From Paenibacillus woosongensis (GTDB lineage: Bacteria > Bacillota > Bacilli > Paenibacillales > Paenibacillaceae): DNA of 64,000 nucleotides. How positions within the stretch are numbered: position 1 is the first letter of the stretch; each line of letters begins with the position of its first letter. A program made the translations under genes and the position numbers. Of the stretch, positions 1 through 10,848 are shown in pieces. The DNA lies in the NCBI RefSeq assembly GCF_030122845.1, contig NZ_CP126084.1, forward strand, positions 2,728,001 to 2,792,000, given 5' to 3'. The notes under the pieces were generated by a model, which searched no databases, had not been told where the DNA came from, and saw nothing but the letters and a program-made list of their open reading frames with translations.

Positions 1-1
1 G

Positions 2-2212
2 GAAAACAACCTCAAGAACATATCCTTGAGAATTCCCAAGCGGAAGATCACGATATTCACCGGGGTATCCGGATCAGGCAAGTCATCGATCGTCTTTGAT
101 ACGATAGCCGCAGAATCCTCGCGTTTGCTGAACGAGAATTTCAGCATGTTCGTACGCACGTTCCTGCCTAAATATCCGCAGCCGGATGCGGACGCCATCG
201 AGAACCTGAGCATGGCGGTTATCGTGGATCAGAAGCGGCTGGGCGGCGGCTCCCATTCTACGATGGGCACAATTACCGATATTTCTCCTATTCTCCGCCT
301 TCTTTTTTCACGAGTAGGTCAGCCCCATATCGGTGGAGCGAACATGTTCTCATTTAACGATCCGCAGGGCATGTGTCCCGAATGCAGCGGAATTGGTCGC
401 AGTATGTGCGTTGACATGAGCAAGGCGGTAGATATGTCCAAGTCGCTCCAGGAAGGGGCAATCATGCTTCCGGGTTATGGGGTTGACAGTTTTGATTGGA
501 CGATGCTTGTGCACTCGGGGCCATTCGATCCCGGCAAGAAGCTGAGTAATTATGGGGAAGAAGAGTTGGAGCAGCTTCTCTACGGCAAGGCGAGGAAAGT
601 AGCAACGCAATTCGGCGGCAAGACAATGAATATTACAGTTGAGGGCGTCATCGAGAAGTTCACCAACAAATACATCAAGCAGGATCTGAAAACGAAGTCC
701 GAACGCACGCAAAAAACCGTTGCGCCTTACATTTCCGAGGGCCCCTGCTCCAGCTGCCACGGTGCGAGACTCAGTCAGGCTGCACTTGGCTGCAGGATCC
801 ATGGACACAACATTGCAGAGCTTTCATCCATGGAGGTAGGTCAGCTCATCAGCGTCATTCGGCAGATTGACGATGCGTCGGCCGCGCCGATGGTCAAGTC
901 GCTGACGGAGCGGCTGCAGCATCTGGTGGACATTGGACTCGACTACTTGACACTGGATCGGGAGACGGATACTTTATCTGGTGGCGAATCGCAGCGGGTC
1001 AAGATGGTGAAGCATCTGAGCGGGAGTCTGGTTGATGTCACATATATTTTCGATGAACCCAGCGTTGGCCTTCACCCCCGTGATGTACACCGGCTAAATG
1101 AATTGCTTCAGAAGCTGCGCGACAAGGGCAATACCGTGCTCGTCGTCGAGCATGATCCCGATGTCATCAAGGTGGCAGATCATATCGTCGATGTCGGGCC
1201 CCATGCCGGGAGCCGCGGGGGTAACATCGTGTATGAAGGAAGTTACTCAGGTTTGCTGGAGTCAGGCACATTGACAGGTACTCATATGAAACGGCCGATA
1301 CAGCTAAAGAGTGAGTGCAGACAGCCGTCCGGCAAGCTATCCATCCATGGCGCCAAGCTGCATAATCTGCAGAACGTGAGCGTAGATATTCCAACCGGTG
1401 TATTGACCGTAGTGACGGGTGTAGCTGGGTCAGGCAAGAGTACCCTAATTAACGACGTATTCCTCAGCCAGCATCCGGATGCGATTGTCATCGACCAGTC
1501 GGCGGTAGGCGTGTCGACACGCTCGAATCCTGCGACCTATACGGGCATACTGGATGATGTGCGCAAAGCGTTTGCTTCTGCGAACAAAGTGAGCCCAAGC
1601 TTGTTCAGCTTCAACTCCAAAGGGGCTTGCGAAAACTGCCAAGGGCTCGGCGTTGTGTATATGGACCTTTCGTTCCTCGAAAGTGTGAAGCTGCCATGCG
1701 AAATATGCGGAGGGAAACGATTTAAGGAAGAGGTACTCGCATACAAGCTGAACGGTAAGTCGATCGCAGAAGTGCTGGAGATGACGGTGGAGCAAGCCTT
1801 GGAATTTTTCCAGCTAAAAGAGGTAGTACGCAAGCTTCAGGCGATGAACGACGTAGGTCTGAACTATATCACACTTGGCCAACCGCTTAGCACGCTCTCG
1901 GGCGGGGAATGCCAGCGCATTAAGCTGGCAAGCGAGCTGCATAAGAAGGGCAGCATCTATGTAATGGACGAGCCAACAACCGGCCTGCATATGTCGGATA
2001 TCGGCCACCTTTTGGGGATCATGAACCGCCTTGTCGATGCCGGCAATACGGTGATTGTGATTGAGCACAACCTTGAGGTGATCAGCCAAGCCGATTGGAT
2101 GATCGATATGGGACCGGATGGAGGGAGCAAGGGCGGCCAGGTCGTGTTCGAGGGCCTGCCTTCGCAGATCATCCATGCGGAGCAATCGATTACAGGAAAA
2201 TACTTGATGTAA
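2..2212 (+). CDS. UvrA-like ABC-class ATPase (short paralogue), 5' partial
   Basis: The reading frame is open from base 2 and the gene is cut by the left edge; the TTG at 26 is internal, because the codons before it (ENNLKNIS) already match the conserved lead-in to the UvrA Walker A. Two ABC ATPase halves are visible: Walker A GVSGSGKSS near nt 62-88, signature LSGGESQR and DEPSVGLHPRD, then a second Walker A GVAGSGKST, LSGGECQR and DEPTTGLH. Zinc-finger cysteines occur as CPEC, CSSC, CENC and CEIC. At about 740 residues it is much shorter than housekeeping UvrA (about 940), and little lies between the first Walker A and the first zinc finger, where UvrA carries its UvrB-binding domain. This fits the UvrA-like group linked to DNA-binding drug tolerance rather than canonical excision repair; that role is inference. 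Confidence 0.9.
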   Translation, partial: ENNLKNISLRIPKRKITIFTGVSGSGKSSIVFDTIAAESSRLLNENFSMFVRTFLPKYPQPDADAIENLSMAVIVDQKRLGGGSHSTMGTITDISPILRLLFSRVGQPHIGGANMFSFNDPQGMCPECSGIGRSMCVDMSKAVDMSKSLQEGAIMLPGYGVDSFDWTMLVHSGPFDPGKKLSNYGEEELEQLLYGKARKVATQFGGKTMNITVEGVIEKFTNKYIKQDLKTKSERTQKTVAPYISEGPCSSCHGARLSQAALGCRIHGHNIAELSSMEVGQLISVIRQIDDASAAPMVKSLTERLQHLVDIGLDYLTLDRETDTLSGGESQRVKMVKHLSGSLVDVTYIFDEPSVGLHPRDVHRLNELLQKLRDKGNTVLVVEHDPDVIKVADHIVDVGPHAGSRGGNIVYEGSYSGLLESGTLTGTHMKRPIQLKSECRQPSGKLSIHGAKLHNLQNVSVDIPTGVLTVVTGVAGSGKSTLINDVFLSQHPDAIVIDQSAVGVSTRSNPATYTGILDDVRKAFASANKVSPSLFSFNSKGACENCQGLGVVYMDLSFLESVKLPCEICGGKRFKEEVLAYKLNGKSIAEVLEMTVEQALEFFQLKEVVRKLQAMNDVGLNYITLGQPLSTLSGGECQRIKLASELHKKGSIYVMDEPTTGLHMSDIGHLLGIMNRLVDAGNTVIVIEHNLEVISQADWMIDMGPDGGSKGGQVVFEGLPSQIIHAEQSITGKYLM

Positions 2213-2397
2213 ACAGGACCAGCAGCTTTTTGCTTTGTTGCTGGCGGGATCTCTAAACATACGCGACTCTTTGCGGATATCCTGACAGAAGGCGTTGTCA
2301 AACTTACGTTTACGAGAAACCGAGGAAGCATCTTGTTGTAAGCTTAGGCTTAGTTCAGAGTATAGGGCAACATAAGTATCAAGGAGGCAACAATAGT

Positions 2398-2781
2398 ATG
2401 AAAATCATTGTTACCAGTATATTCGTTCAAGATCAAGACAAGGCGCTGGAGTTTTATTCAGAAAAGCTTGGCTTTTTAAAAAAGGTGGACGTTCCTGTCG
2501 GAGAATTTAGGTGGATAACGCTTGCTTCTCCCGATGATCAAAACGGGACCGAACTTTTGTTGGAACCGAATCATCATCCTGCCGCAAAAGAGTATCAACA
2601 GAAGATATTCGCGGAGGGCATCCCAGCAACCATGTTTGGCGTTGCAGATATTCACCAAGAGTATCAGCGATTAATGGAAAAAGGTGTGGAATTTACAATG
2701 GAGCCGACGCAGGCGGGGGAAGTCACCATAGCTGTCTTCGATGATACATGCGGCAACCTTATTCAGATCGTACAGAAGTAA
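2398..2781 (+). CDS. VOC (glyoxalase/extradiol dioxygenase fold) family protein
   Basis: This 127-residue protein starts at an ATG ten bases after AAGGAGG (2381-2387). It shows the single-module VOC pattern: an opening beta strand (IIVTSIFVQDQDKALEFYSEKLGF), a central ELLLEPN strand and a closing AVFDDTCGNLIQIVQ strand in which the metal-ligand-type Glu position is replaced by Gln. VOC proteins dimerise to form metal sites used in glyoxalase, bleomycin/fosfomycin binding or dioxygenase reactions; the substrate cannot be read from sequence. It is monocistronic, with a terminator directly downstream. Confidence 0.85.
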   Translation: MKIIVTSIFVQDQDKALEFYSEKLGFLKKVDVPVGEFRWITLASPDDQNGTELLLEPNHHPAAKEYQQKIFAEGIPATMFGVADIHQEYQRLMEKGVEFTMEPTQAGEVTIAVFDDTCGNLIQIVQK

Positions 2782-2786
2782 CATGT

Positions 2787-2832
2787 AACCCTGATTCTTC
2801 TGCGGAGTGTAGAACAGTCAGGGTTTTAATTT
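2787..2832 (+). terminator. Rho-independent terminator of the VOC gene
   Basis: The arms AACCCTGA (2787-2794) and TCAGGGTT (2818-2825) pair, the loop carries further pairing (TTCT/AGAA), and a T-rich tract follows. Confidence 0.7.
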
Positions 2833-3006
2833 ACAGAAAACCTCTACATGCCATAAAACAGGTAAATCAATTATCCATTGACGCGACACCAAATGATATC
2901 TAATCATGGTTACTCCACTTGAAAATTTGGAAATAATGATGAAGTGCAAAACATTGAGTCACATGATTCTGCGGTTTTTAAACAAGTGATGTGAGGAGAG
3001 ACGGAA

Positions 3007-3471
3007 ATGTCCTATATTGTTGATTTTAAAGATGTGTCCACGGTTGGTTTAGAGTCTTCACCTGTAGCAGAAGCGCTGGCGGGTTTACGCGCTAATGAAG
3101 CCCGCTACTTTATGAACAAATACAAGCATGAATTTACGGTTATACCCGCCAGCGAAAGCCAGGAGACCTTGGATTATGTGAATCGGATTTTAAAAGAAGA
3201 ACGCGATATTGAGTTTTCGAGCAAACCTTTAGAAACGTCGCGTTTTCAAGTGGAAAATATTAAAATAGCCTACATCTTTTATGAGGATGGACTTTCGGTC
3301 AACGTTATGTATACGGTAGATGACCCTAAGAAGCGTGCTGTTGGTTTTAAGCTTTCTGAGGGGATGGAGGTGCCTAAGGAGCTAGCAGAGAAGTTTAAGT
3401 TTGCTAGGCAGAAGTCTAAACTAGCGGGAACAATCCGGGGCTCGTTTTTTGTCATCAAAGGAGAGTATTAA
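3007..3471 (+). CDS. Conserved-looking protein of unknown function, 154 aa
   Basis: The ATG is preceded by GAGGAGA at a suitable distance. The protein is hydrophilic, mixed alpha/beta, with no signal peptide, membrane segment, Cys cluster or motif that I recognise. Codon use and the good ribosome-binding site support a real gene. It stands alone, and the region after it holds a frame-shifted remnant rather than an operon partner. I assign no function. Confidence 0.65.
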   Translation: MSYIVDFKDVSTVGLESSPVAEALAGLRANEARYFMNKYKHEFTVIPASESQETLDYVNRILKEERDIEFSSKPLETSRFQVENIKIAYIFYEDGLSVNVMYTVDDPKKRAVGFKLSEGMEVPKELAEKFKFARQKSKLAGTIRGSFFVIKGEY

Positions 3472-3472
3472 G

Positions 3473-3702
3473 TCACTGTTAGACAACTCCAACGATACAT
3501 GGGGAACACATTCTCTTCCGACTCGTAGGGTTCTGGAATTCAAGCAGGGGCTATCTTCCCCGATGGTTAGAGTGTATAAATTAGAACATTTCCGTTAATC
3601 GATTTAACTGGAAACAGATACGAGGACCTACAAGAGATCCTCATGTTTATTCATGACTTAGGATGGAAAACGGAAGAAAGATTCGTATCCTACGAATTCT
3701 AA
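3473..3702 (+). pseudogene. Frame-shifted gene remnant, unknown family
   Basis: Two overlapping frames each read like protein but neither has a start. The first runs to a TAA at 3596-3598 and ends in MVRVYKLEHFR; the second is open from about 3583 to a TAA at 3700-3702 and contains NRYEDLQEILMFIHDLGWKT. Joining them by a frameshift near 3583-3598 gives about 75 continuous residues. I do not recognise the family. This fills most of the gap between the two neighbouring genes. Confidence 0.4.
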
Positions 3703-3827
3703 CAAAGTGGAAAATCAATGCTTAGACTCTATAAACACGACAAAGAGTTCTCATAATGATCGGGATTTAGCAGCATAATAAAATGAAGTAACCCCATAGA
3801 TTATTCTATATGAGGAGTGTATCGATC

Positions 3828-4211
3828 ATGATTAATAGAATTGGCCAAGTAATGTTGTATGTGAGTAACCAAGACGAAGCCAGAGAATTTTGGACAGAAA
3901 AACTAGGGTTCGAGGTCATTTCGGAAGAAACGAACGGTCCGATGAGGTGGATCGAAGTTGCTCCAAAGGGTGCAGCAACGAGCATTGTACTACATAATAA
4001 AGAGGCTGTTGCCCAAATGAATCCTGAAATGAATTTGGGAACACCATCTTTAATGTATTTTACGGAAAATCTCGATCAATTATATCGTGATTTGACGAAG
4101 AAAAATGTCACAGTGGGGGACATTGTAGAACTTCCGGCTGGAAGAGTCTTTAACTTCGCAGATGATGAAGATAATTATTTTGCTGTCATGGAAACAAGAA
4201 AGAAAAAATGA
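3828..4211 (+). CDS. VOC family protein
   Basis: An upstream in-frame ATG at 3810 lies on top of the ribosome-binding site, so the ATG at 3828 is chosen: GAGGAG at 3812-3817 is ten bases before it. The 127-residue product has the VOC strand order (RIGQVMLYVSNQDEAREFWTEKLGF, SLMYFTENLDQLYRDL, FNFADDEDNYFAVMET), the last ending in a plausible metal-ligand Glu. It belongs to the same fold as the 2398 gene but is clearly divergent. It is monocistronic and faces the convergent MocR gene. Confidence 0.85.
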   Translation: MINRIGQVMLYVSNQDEAREFWTEKLGFEVISEETNGPMRWIEVAPKGAATSIVLHNKEAVAQMNPEMNLGTPSLMYFTENLDQLYRDLTKKNVTVGDIVELPAGRVFNFADDEDNYFAVMETRKKK

Positions 4212-4217
4212 ATAAAC

Positions 4218-4268
4218 AAGCGGCAGTCTAGGACTTCATTTTCCAGCCGAAGACTGTCGCTTATTTTT
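4218..4268 (+). terminator. Rho-independent terminator
   Basis: The arms AAGCGGCAGTCT (4218-4229) and AGACTGTCGCTT (4251-4262) pair with one G-T wobble, followed by ATTTTTT. Confidence 0.75.
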
Positions 4269-4323
4269 TGGAATCAGTCTAAGCGTCAATTTCAACACTT
4301 CAGAGTAGGGAGATGATCTGTTT

Positions 4324-4391
4324 GATTTTTCGTATACAATCGTTAAAACATGCGCCAAATGGTGATTTGTATACGATTTTTCATACACAAT
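4324..4391. repeat. Direct and inverted GTATAC-type repeats between convergent genes
   Basis: A 17-base unit GATTTTTCGTATACAAT (4324-4340) recurs with three changes at 4375-4391. CGTATACAA (4331-4339) and TTGTATACG (4367-4375) also form a 9-bp inverted pair. The repeats resemble GntR-type operator words but lie downstream of both flanking genes, so the role is unclear. Confidence 0.45.
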
Positions 4392-4448
4392 TACAGGATT
4401 CAATCGTTCCCGTTCCATACCGTTCAGTCGACTAGACCGATATTCGAA

Positions 4449-5861
4449 TTATTTTTTGAAGCTTTTCAAAAAACGATGAATCCTCCATAGGCCTTCCGTA
4501 ATTTCCTCTTCCGTCAAATTTCCATACCCCAAAACAACTTTACCCTGGTGTTTTCCTATACTACTTGCATAATCATCGAAAGTACTCAGGCGAACGCCGA
4601 ACGATTCTATCTGTTGCCAATCGATCTCCCCATAGAGATCTGGCCGAAATACGATTTGCGCATGCATCCCGGTTTCATCTCCTAATATTTTGGCGTCATC
4701 GCCGAAGATACGGTGGCATTGTTCTACCAGCAGGATGCGTTTCTTTTTATAAATAGCTTTCATTTTCAGGATATGCCGGTCATAATGACCATCCTCAATG
4801 AACCGGGTCAATACCGACTGTGTAATGCCCGAAGCGGTTAGATTCAGTTCCATTTTCGTTTGCAGGATACGTTGTATCAATTCAGGTGGAACGATAAGAT
4901 ATCCGATCCGCAGTGCAGGTGATAAGGTTTTGCTGAACGTACTAGCATAGATGACTCGCGTGGGAGCTAATATCTGAAGGGGCGGAATCGGATTTCCTTT
5001 ATGGCGGAACTCGCTATTGTAGTCGTCTTCCAACAAATAATGCCCTGCTGTTTCTGCCAGTCTCACGGCATGCTGCCTTCGCTGTATTGAAAGGATACTG
5101 CCGGTCGGATATTGGTGAGAAGGTGTAAGTATGATTAAACCTCCTGACTCCGATACAGGAATGCGGTCGATGATCATCCCTTGATGATCGACGTCGACAT
5201 GATGAATGTTATATTTCCATTTCTGAAAAATATCCGCGACAAATCCGATCGTTGGATCTTCGACATAAACGGTTCGAAGCAGGTCTGAGAAGGATGCCGC
5301 AAGCAGCAGAAAAGCCTCGGAAGTACCCGAAGTTACAATGATCTGATCGCTGCTGCAGCGTATTCCCTTTACTCGGTATACATATTGAGATATCGTTTCC
5401 CTCAATTCTATCTTGCCTTGCACGTCACTGTAATCAAATACGGTGTCTGGATCGTTATTCGTAATATCCCGTACATATTTACTCCAAAGCCTGCGCGGAA
5501 AATGGATAAGATCGGGTGAGCCTGCATCGAAGTCGATCCAATTTTCTTTCTTTTTAGTTGCCGGGACACGAGAAGTTTGGGAGATCTGGGAGGAGGGAAG
5601 AGATCGCAGCGGCCGAGACTGAATGCCGTCAGAAATATAAGTGCCCGATCCAACGCGTGTCGTTAAGTAGCCTTCGGCCGTCAACTGCTCATATACCTCG
5701 ACCATAATGTTCCGGGCAATACGCAGCTCTTGGGCAGCCTGACGCGTAGGCGGTAGACGGAGACCGGGAGCGAGGGCTCCGGTTTCAATATTTTCGCGTA
5801 AAAAGCTGCATAACTGTTTGGTAAACGATCCGCCATCCGTTGTAGGGATGAAGCCGAACAA
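4449..5861 (-). CDS. MocR/GabR-type regulator: GntR winged helix fused to aminotransferase fold
   Basis: The 470-residue protein has an N-terminal GntR-type winged helix (about residues 10-78, including RLPPTRQAAQELRIARN and a VGSGTYI wing), a linker, and a fold-type I PLP-dependent aminotransferase-like domain (about 110-470). The PLP-binding lysine is K311 in STFSKTLSPALRIGY, and EDDYNSEF near 278 is the usual family motif. The start is TTG with GGAGGTG seven bases upstream. MocR proteins sense PLP-linked amines or vitamin B6 and often regulate a divergent gene; here the divergent neighbour is an aldo/keto reductase. The effector is not predictable from sequence. Confidence 0.9.
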   Translation of the reverse strand: MFGFIPTTDGGSFTKQLCSFLRENIETGALAPGLRLPPTRQAAQELRIARNIMVEVYEQLTAEGYLTTRVGSGTYISDGIQSRPLRSLPSSQISQTSRVPATKKKENWIDFDAGSPDLIHFPRRLWSKYVRDITNNDPDTVFDYSDVQGKIELRETISQYVYRVKGIRCSSDQIIVTSGTSEAFLLLAASFSDLLRTVYVEDPTIGFVADIFQKWKYNIHHVDVDHQGMIIDRIPVSESGGLIILTPSHQYPTGSILSIQRRQHAVRLAETAGHYLLEDDYNSEFRHKGNPIPPLQILAPTRVIYASTFSKTLSPALRIGYLIVPPELIQRILQTKMELNLTASGITQSVLTRFIEDGHYDRHILKMKAIYKKKRILLVEQCHRIFGDDAKILGDETGMHAQIVFRPDLYGEIDWQQIESFGVRLSTFDDYASSIGKHQGKVVLGYGNLTEEEITEGLWRIHRFLKSFKK

Positions 5862-5878
5862 TTCTCTACACCTCCAAA

Positions 5879-5938
5879 TTGGTTCTTCGAAATCACTCGT
5901 TTTTGGTTCTATAAATTACCAATATGGTCTATTATACT
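5879..5938 (+). promoter_or_regulatory. Candidate MocR operator in the divergent promoter region
   Basis: TTGGTTCT occurs twice (5879-5886 and 5903-5910), exactly 24 bases apart, followed by ACCA-ATA-TGGT (5918-5928). A -10-like TATTAT/TATACT lies at 5930-5938. Spaced direct repeats are typical for GabR/MocR proteins. Assignment to the divergent regulator is inference. Confidence 0.45.
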
Positions 5939-5974
5939 GAATATGAATTTATCGTCAAAGGAGGAATTGAACCA

Positions 5975-6976
5975 TTGTTTAAGAGAAAACTTGGAAAGTC
6001 AGGTCTGGACGTGAGCGCTCTTGGAATGGGCTGTTGGGCGATCGGCGGGCCTTGGCATGATGCGTTAACGGGTGAACCTTACGGATGGGGAAAGGTTGAT
6101 GACCGTGAATCAATTGCAGCCATTAACTACGCAATCGATTACGGGATTAATTTCATTGATACATCCGACAATTATGGGGCCGGACACAGTGAAGAAGTAA
6201 TCGGACAAGCGTTGCAAGGAAGGCGAGATCGAATGATCATTGCCACCAAATTCGGTAATGTTACAAATGAGCAGACCAAAGAAGCTTTAGGGCAAAACGC
6301 AAGTGCTGAATATATCAGATTGGCTTGCGAAGCTTCACTGCGAAGACTGAACACCGACTATATCGATCTGTATCAATTCCATATCGGGGATTACCCCGAA
6401 CATCTGGCCCAAGAAGTGAAGGGGGTGCTTGAGGAACTTGTTCAGGAAGGCAAAATCCGTTATTTCGGGTGGTCAACCGACTTGCCTAGCCGAGCCGAAA
6501 TATTCGCACAAAGCCCATATTGTACGGCGATTCAACACGAGTTAAATTTATTTCGCAACAATACGGATATGCTGAACTTATGCGAAAAGTATCAACTGTC
6601 GAGCATCAATCGGGGACCGCTTGCCATGGGACTACTGACCGGGAAGTATTCGGGGGAAGTAACGGTGGTAGATCCTAAAGATATTCGGCGCAGAAACGAC
6701 TTGGACTGGTTGAAATACTTTAAAGATGGAGTTCCATCCCCGGTGATGACCCACCAGCTGCAAGCGATCCGGGATATTTTGACTTCAAAGGGCCGTACGC
6801 TGACCCAAGGAGCCCTTGCGTGGCTTTGGGCAAAAAGCGATACGACGCTTCCTATACCAGGCTTCCGCACGGTACAACAGGTAACTGAGAATGCGGAAGC
6901 AATGAGATTCGGACCGTTAACGCCGGCGGAAATGGCGCAAATCAGCCAGTTGATGACCGATACGGCAAGTTCATAG
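5975..6976 (+). CDS. Aldo/keto reductase (NADPH-dependent)
   Basis: AAAGGAGG (5957-5964) sits ten bases before the TTG at 5975, which makes the upstream in-frame GTG/ATG codons unlikely and gives 333 residues. Family marks are the opening KLGKSGLDVSALGMGCWAIGG, FIDTSDNYGAGHSEE (catalytic Asp/Tyr region), YIDLYQFHIGD (catalytic His region), and a C-terminal cofactor segment IPGFRTVQQVTENAEA. The product would reduce aldehydes or ketones in the cytosol; the substrate is unknown. It is divergent from the MocR gene and probably under its control. Confidence 0.88.
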   Translation: MFKRKLGKSGLDVSALGMGCWAIGGPWHDALTGEPYGWGKVDDRESIAAINYAIDYGINFIDTSDNYGAGHSEEVIGQALQGRRDRMIIATKFGNVTNEQTKEALGQNASAEYIRLACEASLRRLNTDYIDLYQFHIGDYPEHLAQEVKGVLEELVQEGKIRYFGWSTDLPSRAEIFAQSPYCTAIQHELNLFRNNTDMLNLCEKYQLSSINRGPLAMGLLTGKYSGEVTVVDPKDIRRRNDLDWLKYFKDGVPSPVMTHQLQAIRDILTSKGRTLTQGALAWLWAKSDTTLPIPGFRTVQQVTENAEAMRFGPLTPAEMAQISQLMTDTASS

Positions 6977-7168
6977 TAGGGATAGTACCAGAATCGCTAT
7001 CACCAAGTGCAAGCGTATCGGTTATTTTGGATATTTATTAATAACCTCGTTATATTCGTTTTGTGCTTCGGTGATTGCGAGCTTTGAATATACCAGCCGA
7101 GAGAGATTCATTGGCTCGGCTCAAATATAGTTAAGTGACGACAGTTAATAATCGTGAAAGTCAAAAAA

Positions 7169-7200
7169 GAACCTGGATATTCACCAGGTTCTTTATTATT
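7169..7200 (+). terminator. Rho-independent terminator
   Basis: The 8-bp perfect arms GAACCTGG (7169-7176) and CCAGGTTC (7184-7191) enclose a 7-base loop and are followed by TTTATTATT. The rest of the 6977-7168 gap shows no convincing gene; a short minus-strand frame ending at 7022 looks like a remnant of about 29 residues. Confidence 0.75.
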
Positions 7201-7237
7201 GCACACGAACAGAAACGGTGATATAATCAGATCACCG
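7199..7237 (+). promoter_or_regulatory. Promoter of the rifampicin phosphotransferase-like gene with embedded operator
   Basis: TTGCAC (7199-7204), a 17-base spacer and a perfect TATAAT (7222-7227) form a sigma-A promoter. The -10 box overlaps an inverted repeat CGGTGAT (7216-7222) / ATCACCG (7231-7237), so a bound repressor would cover the -10 and start point. The predicted leader is about 120 bases. Confidence 0.65.
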
Positions 7238-7352
7238 CTGTCAGAATACAGAAAAAGGCATAATTAACTTATCTTGCACTTTAACTTTATCATGCCGGTA
7301 AACTGTTGTCAAATGATTTTTTTCTCAATCCAATGGTTAGGGGAGATGTTGA

Positions 7353-9971
<2,619 letters not shown>

Positions 9972-9976
9972 CCAAA

Positions 9977-10025
9977 AGAATGAGCAAGATTCACATGAGT
10001 TATCGGTGAATCTTGCTCATTCTTG
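9977..10025. terminator. Bidirectional terminator, 19-bp perfect stem
   Basis: Bases 9977-9995 and 10007-10025 are perfect reverse complements around an 11-base loop. It separates the rph-like gene from the convergent SDR gene. Confidence 0.85.
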
Positions 10026-10028
10026 TTG

Positions 10029-10823
10029 TTAAAATACACTACGTACTAATCCCCCGTCTATTCGTAACGCGGAACCATTAATGGCAGAAGAGAGAGGACT
10101 ACTTAAGAAGGTGACAAGATGTGCAATTTCTTCTGGTCGAATAAGCCTTTGAATAATGGAGGTTGGCCGGTTCTCTTTCATAAATCGCTTTTCAGCTTCC
10201 TCCACTGTTAATTTCTCATTAGGATAAAGGCTATTTAACATCGTTTCCACTCCTTCTGTTAAAGTGGAACCAGGCATAACCGTATTTACGGTCACATTTG
10301 TTCCTTTAGTCAACTCGGCTAAACTGCGGGAGAGCGAGAGCTGCATCGTTTTGGTCGCACTATAATGAGCCATTTCTTGAGATGGCATAATCGCTGCTTC
10401 GCTAGCGATAAAGATGACTCTGCCTTCTTTTTTTTGAATCATTTGTTTCAGGTACTGGCGAGAAAGTCGAACACCGCTCATAATGTTGACTTCAAACAGC
10501 TTGAACCAATCTTCATCAGAGATATCAAAATATTCTACAGGTTCAAAAATTCCGAGGTTGTTAATGAGAATGTCTACTTCAGAGTACTTCTCAATAACCA
10601 TTTGGCATCCTTGCTCTGTTCCTAGATCAGCGATAACTGACTGAAGAATAGCGTCAGGATACTTTGCTTGGATTTCCTTTATAGTCTGAATAACTTTTTC
10701 TTCGCGCCGTCCATTAATAAGTACAGTGGCCCCTTCAGCCACTAATGACATGGCGATTGCTTTTCCAATTCCCGAAGTGGAACCAGTAACCAGCGCCGTT
10801 TTTCCTTTTAAATACAAATGCAT
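10029..10823 (-). CDS. SDR-family oxidoreductase
   Basis: The ATG at 10823 is preceded by GGAGGGG, giving 264 residues; a longer in-frame extension has no ribosome-binding site. Classical SDR motifs are present: TGSTSGIGKA (residues 13-22, NAD(P)-binding), NNLG, IASEA, and YSATK with the catalytic Tyr and Lys. It lies 25 bases downstream of the aldo/keto reductase in the same direction, so the two are probably one transcript. The substrate is unknown. Confidence 0.88.
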   Translation of the reverse strand: MHLYLKGKTALVTGSTSGIGKAIAMSLVAEGATVLINGRREEKVIQTIKEIQAKYPDAILQSVIADLGTEQGCQMVIEKYSEVDILINNLGIFEPVEYFDISDEDWFKLFEVNIMSGVRLSRQYLKQMIQKKEGRVIFIASEAAIMPSQEMAHYSATKTMQLSLSRSLAELTKGTNVTVNTVMPGSTLTEGVETMLNSLYPNEKLTVEEAEKRFMKENRPTSIIQRLIRPEEIAHLVTFLSSPLSSAINGSALRIDGGLVRSVF

Positions 10824-10848
10824 GTTTGCCCCTCCGAGATTCGTATTT

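Noticed and set aside
26..28. TTG as start of the UvrA-like gene
   Set aside because: The codons upstream, back to base 2, continue the conserved UvrA lead-in, so the gene is cut by the window edge.
2213..2342. In-frame 42-codon extension after the UvrA-like stop (contains ADILTEGVVKLTFTRNRG)
   Set aside because: It looks weakly protein-like but has no start, ribosome-binding site or recognisable family.
7022..7111. Minus-strand 29-codon frame (NLSRLVYSKLAITEAQNEY)
   Set aside because: No ribosome-binding site and too short to assign; may be a gene tail but not supportable.
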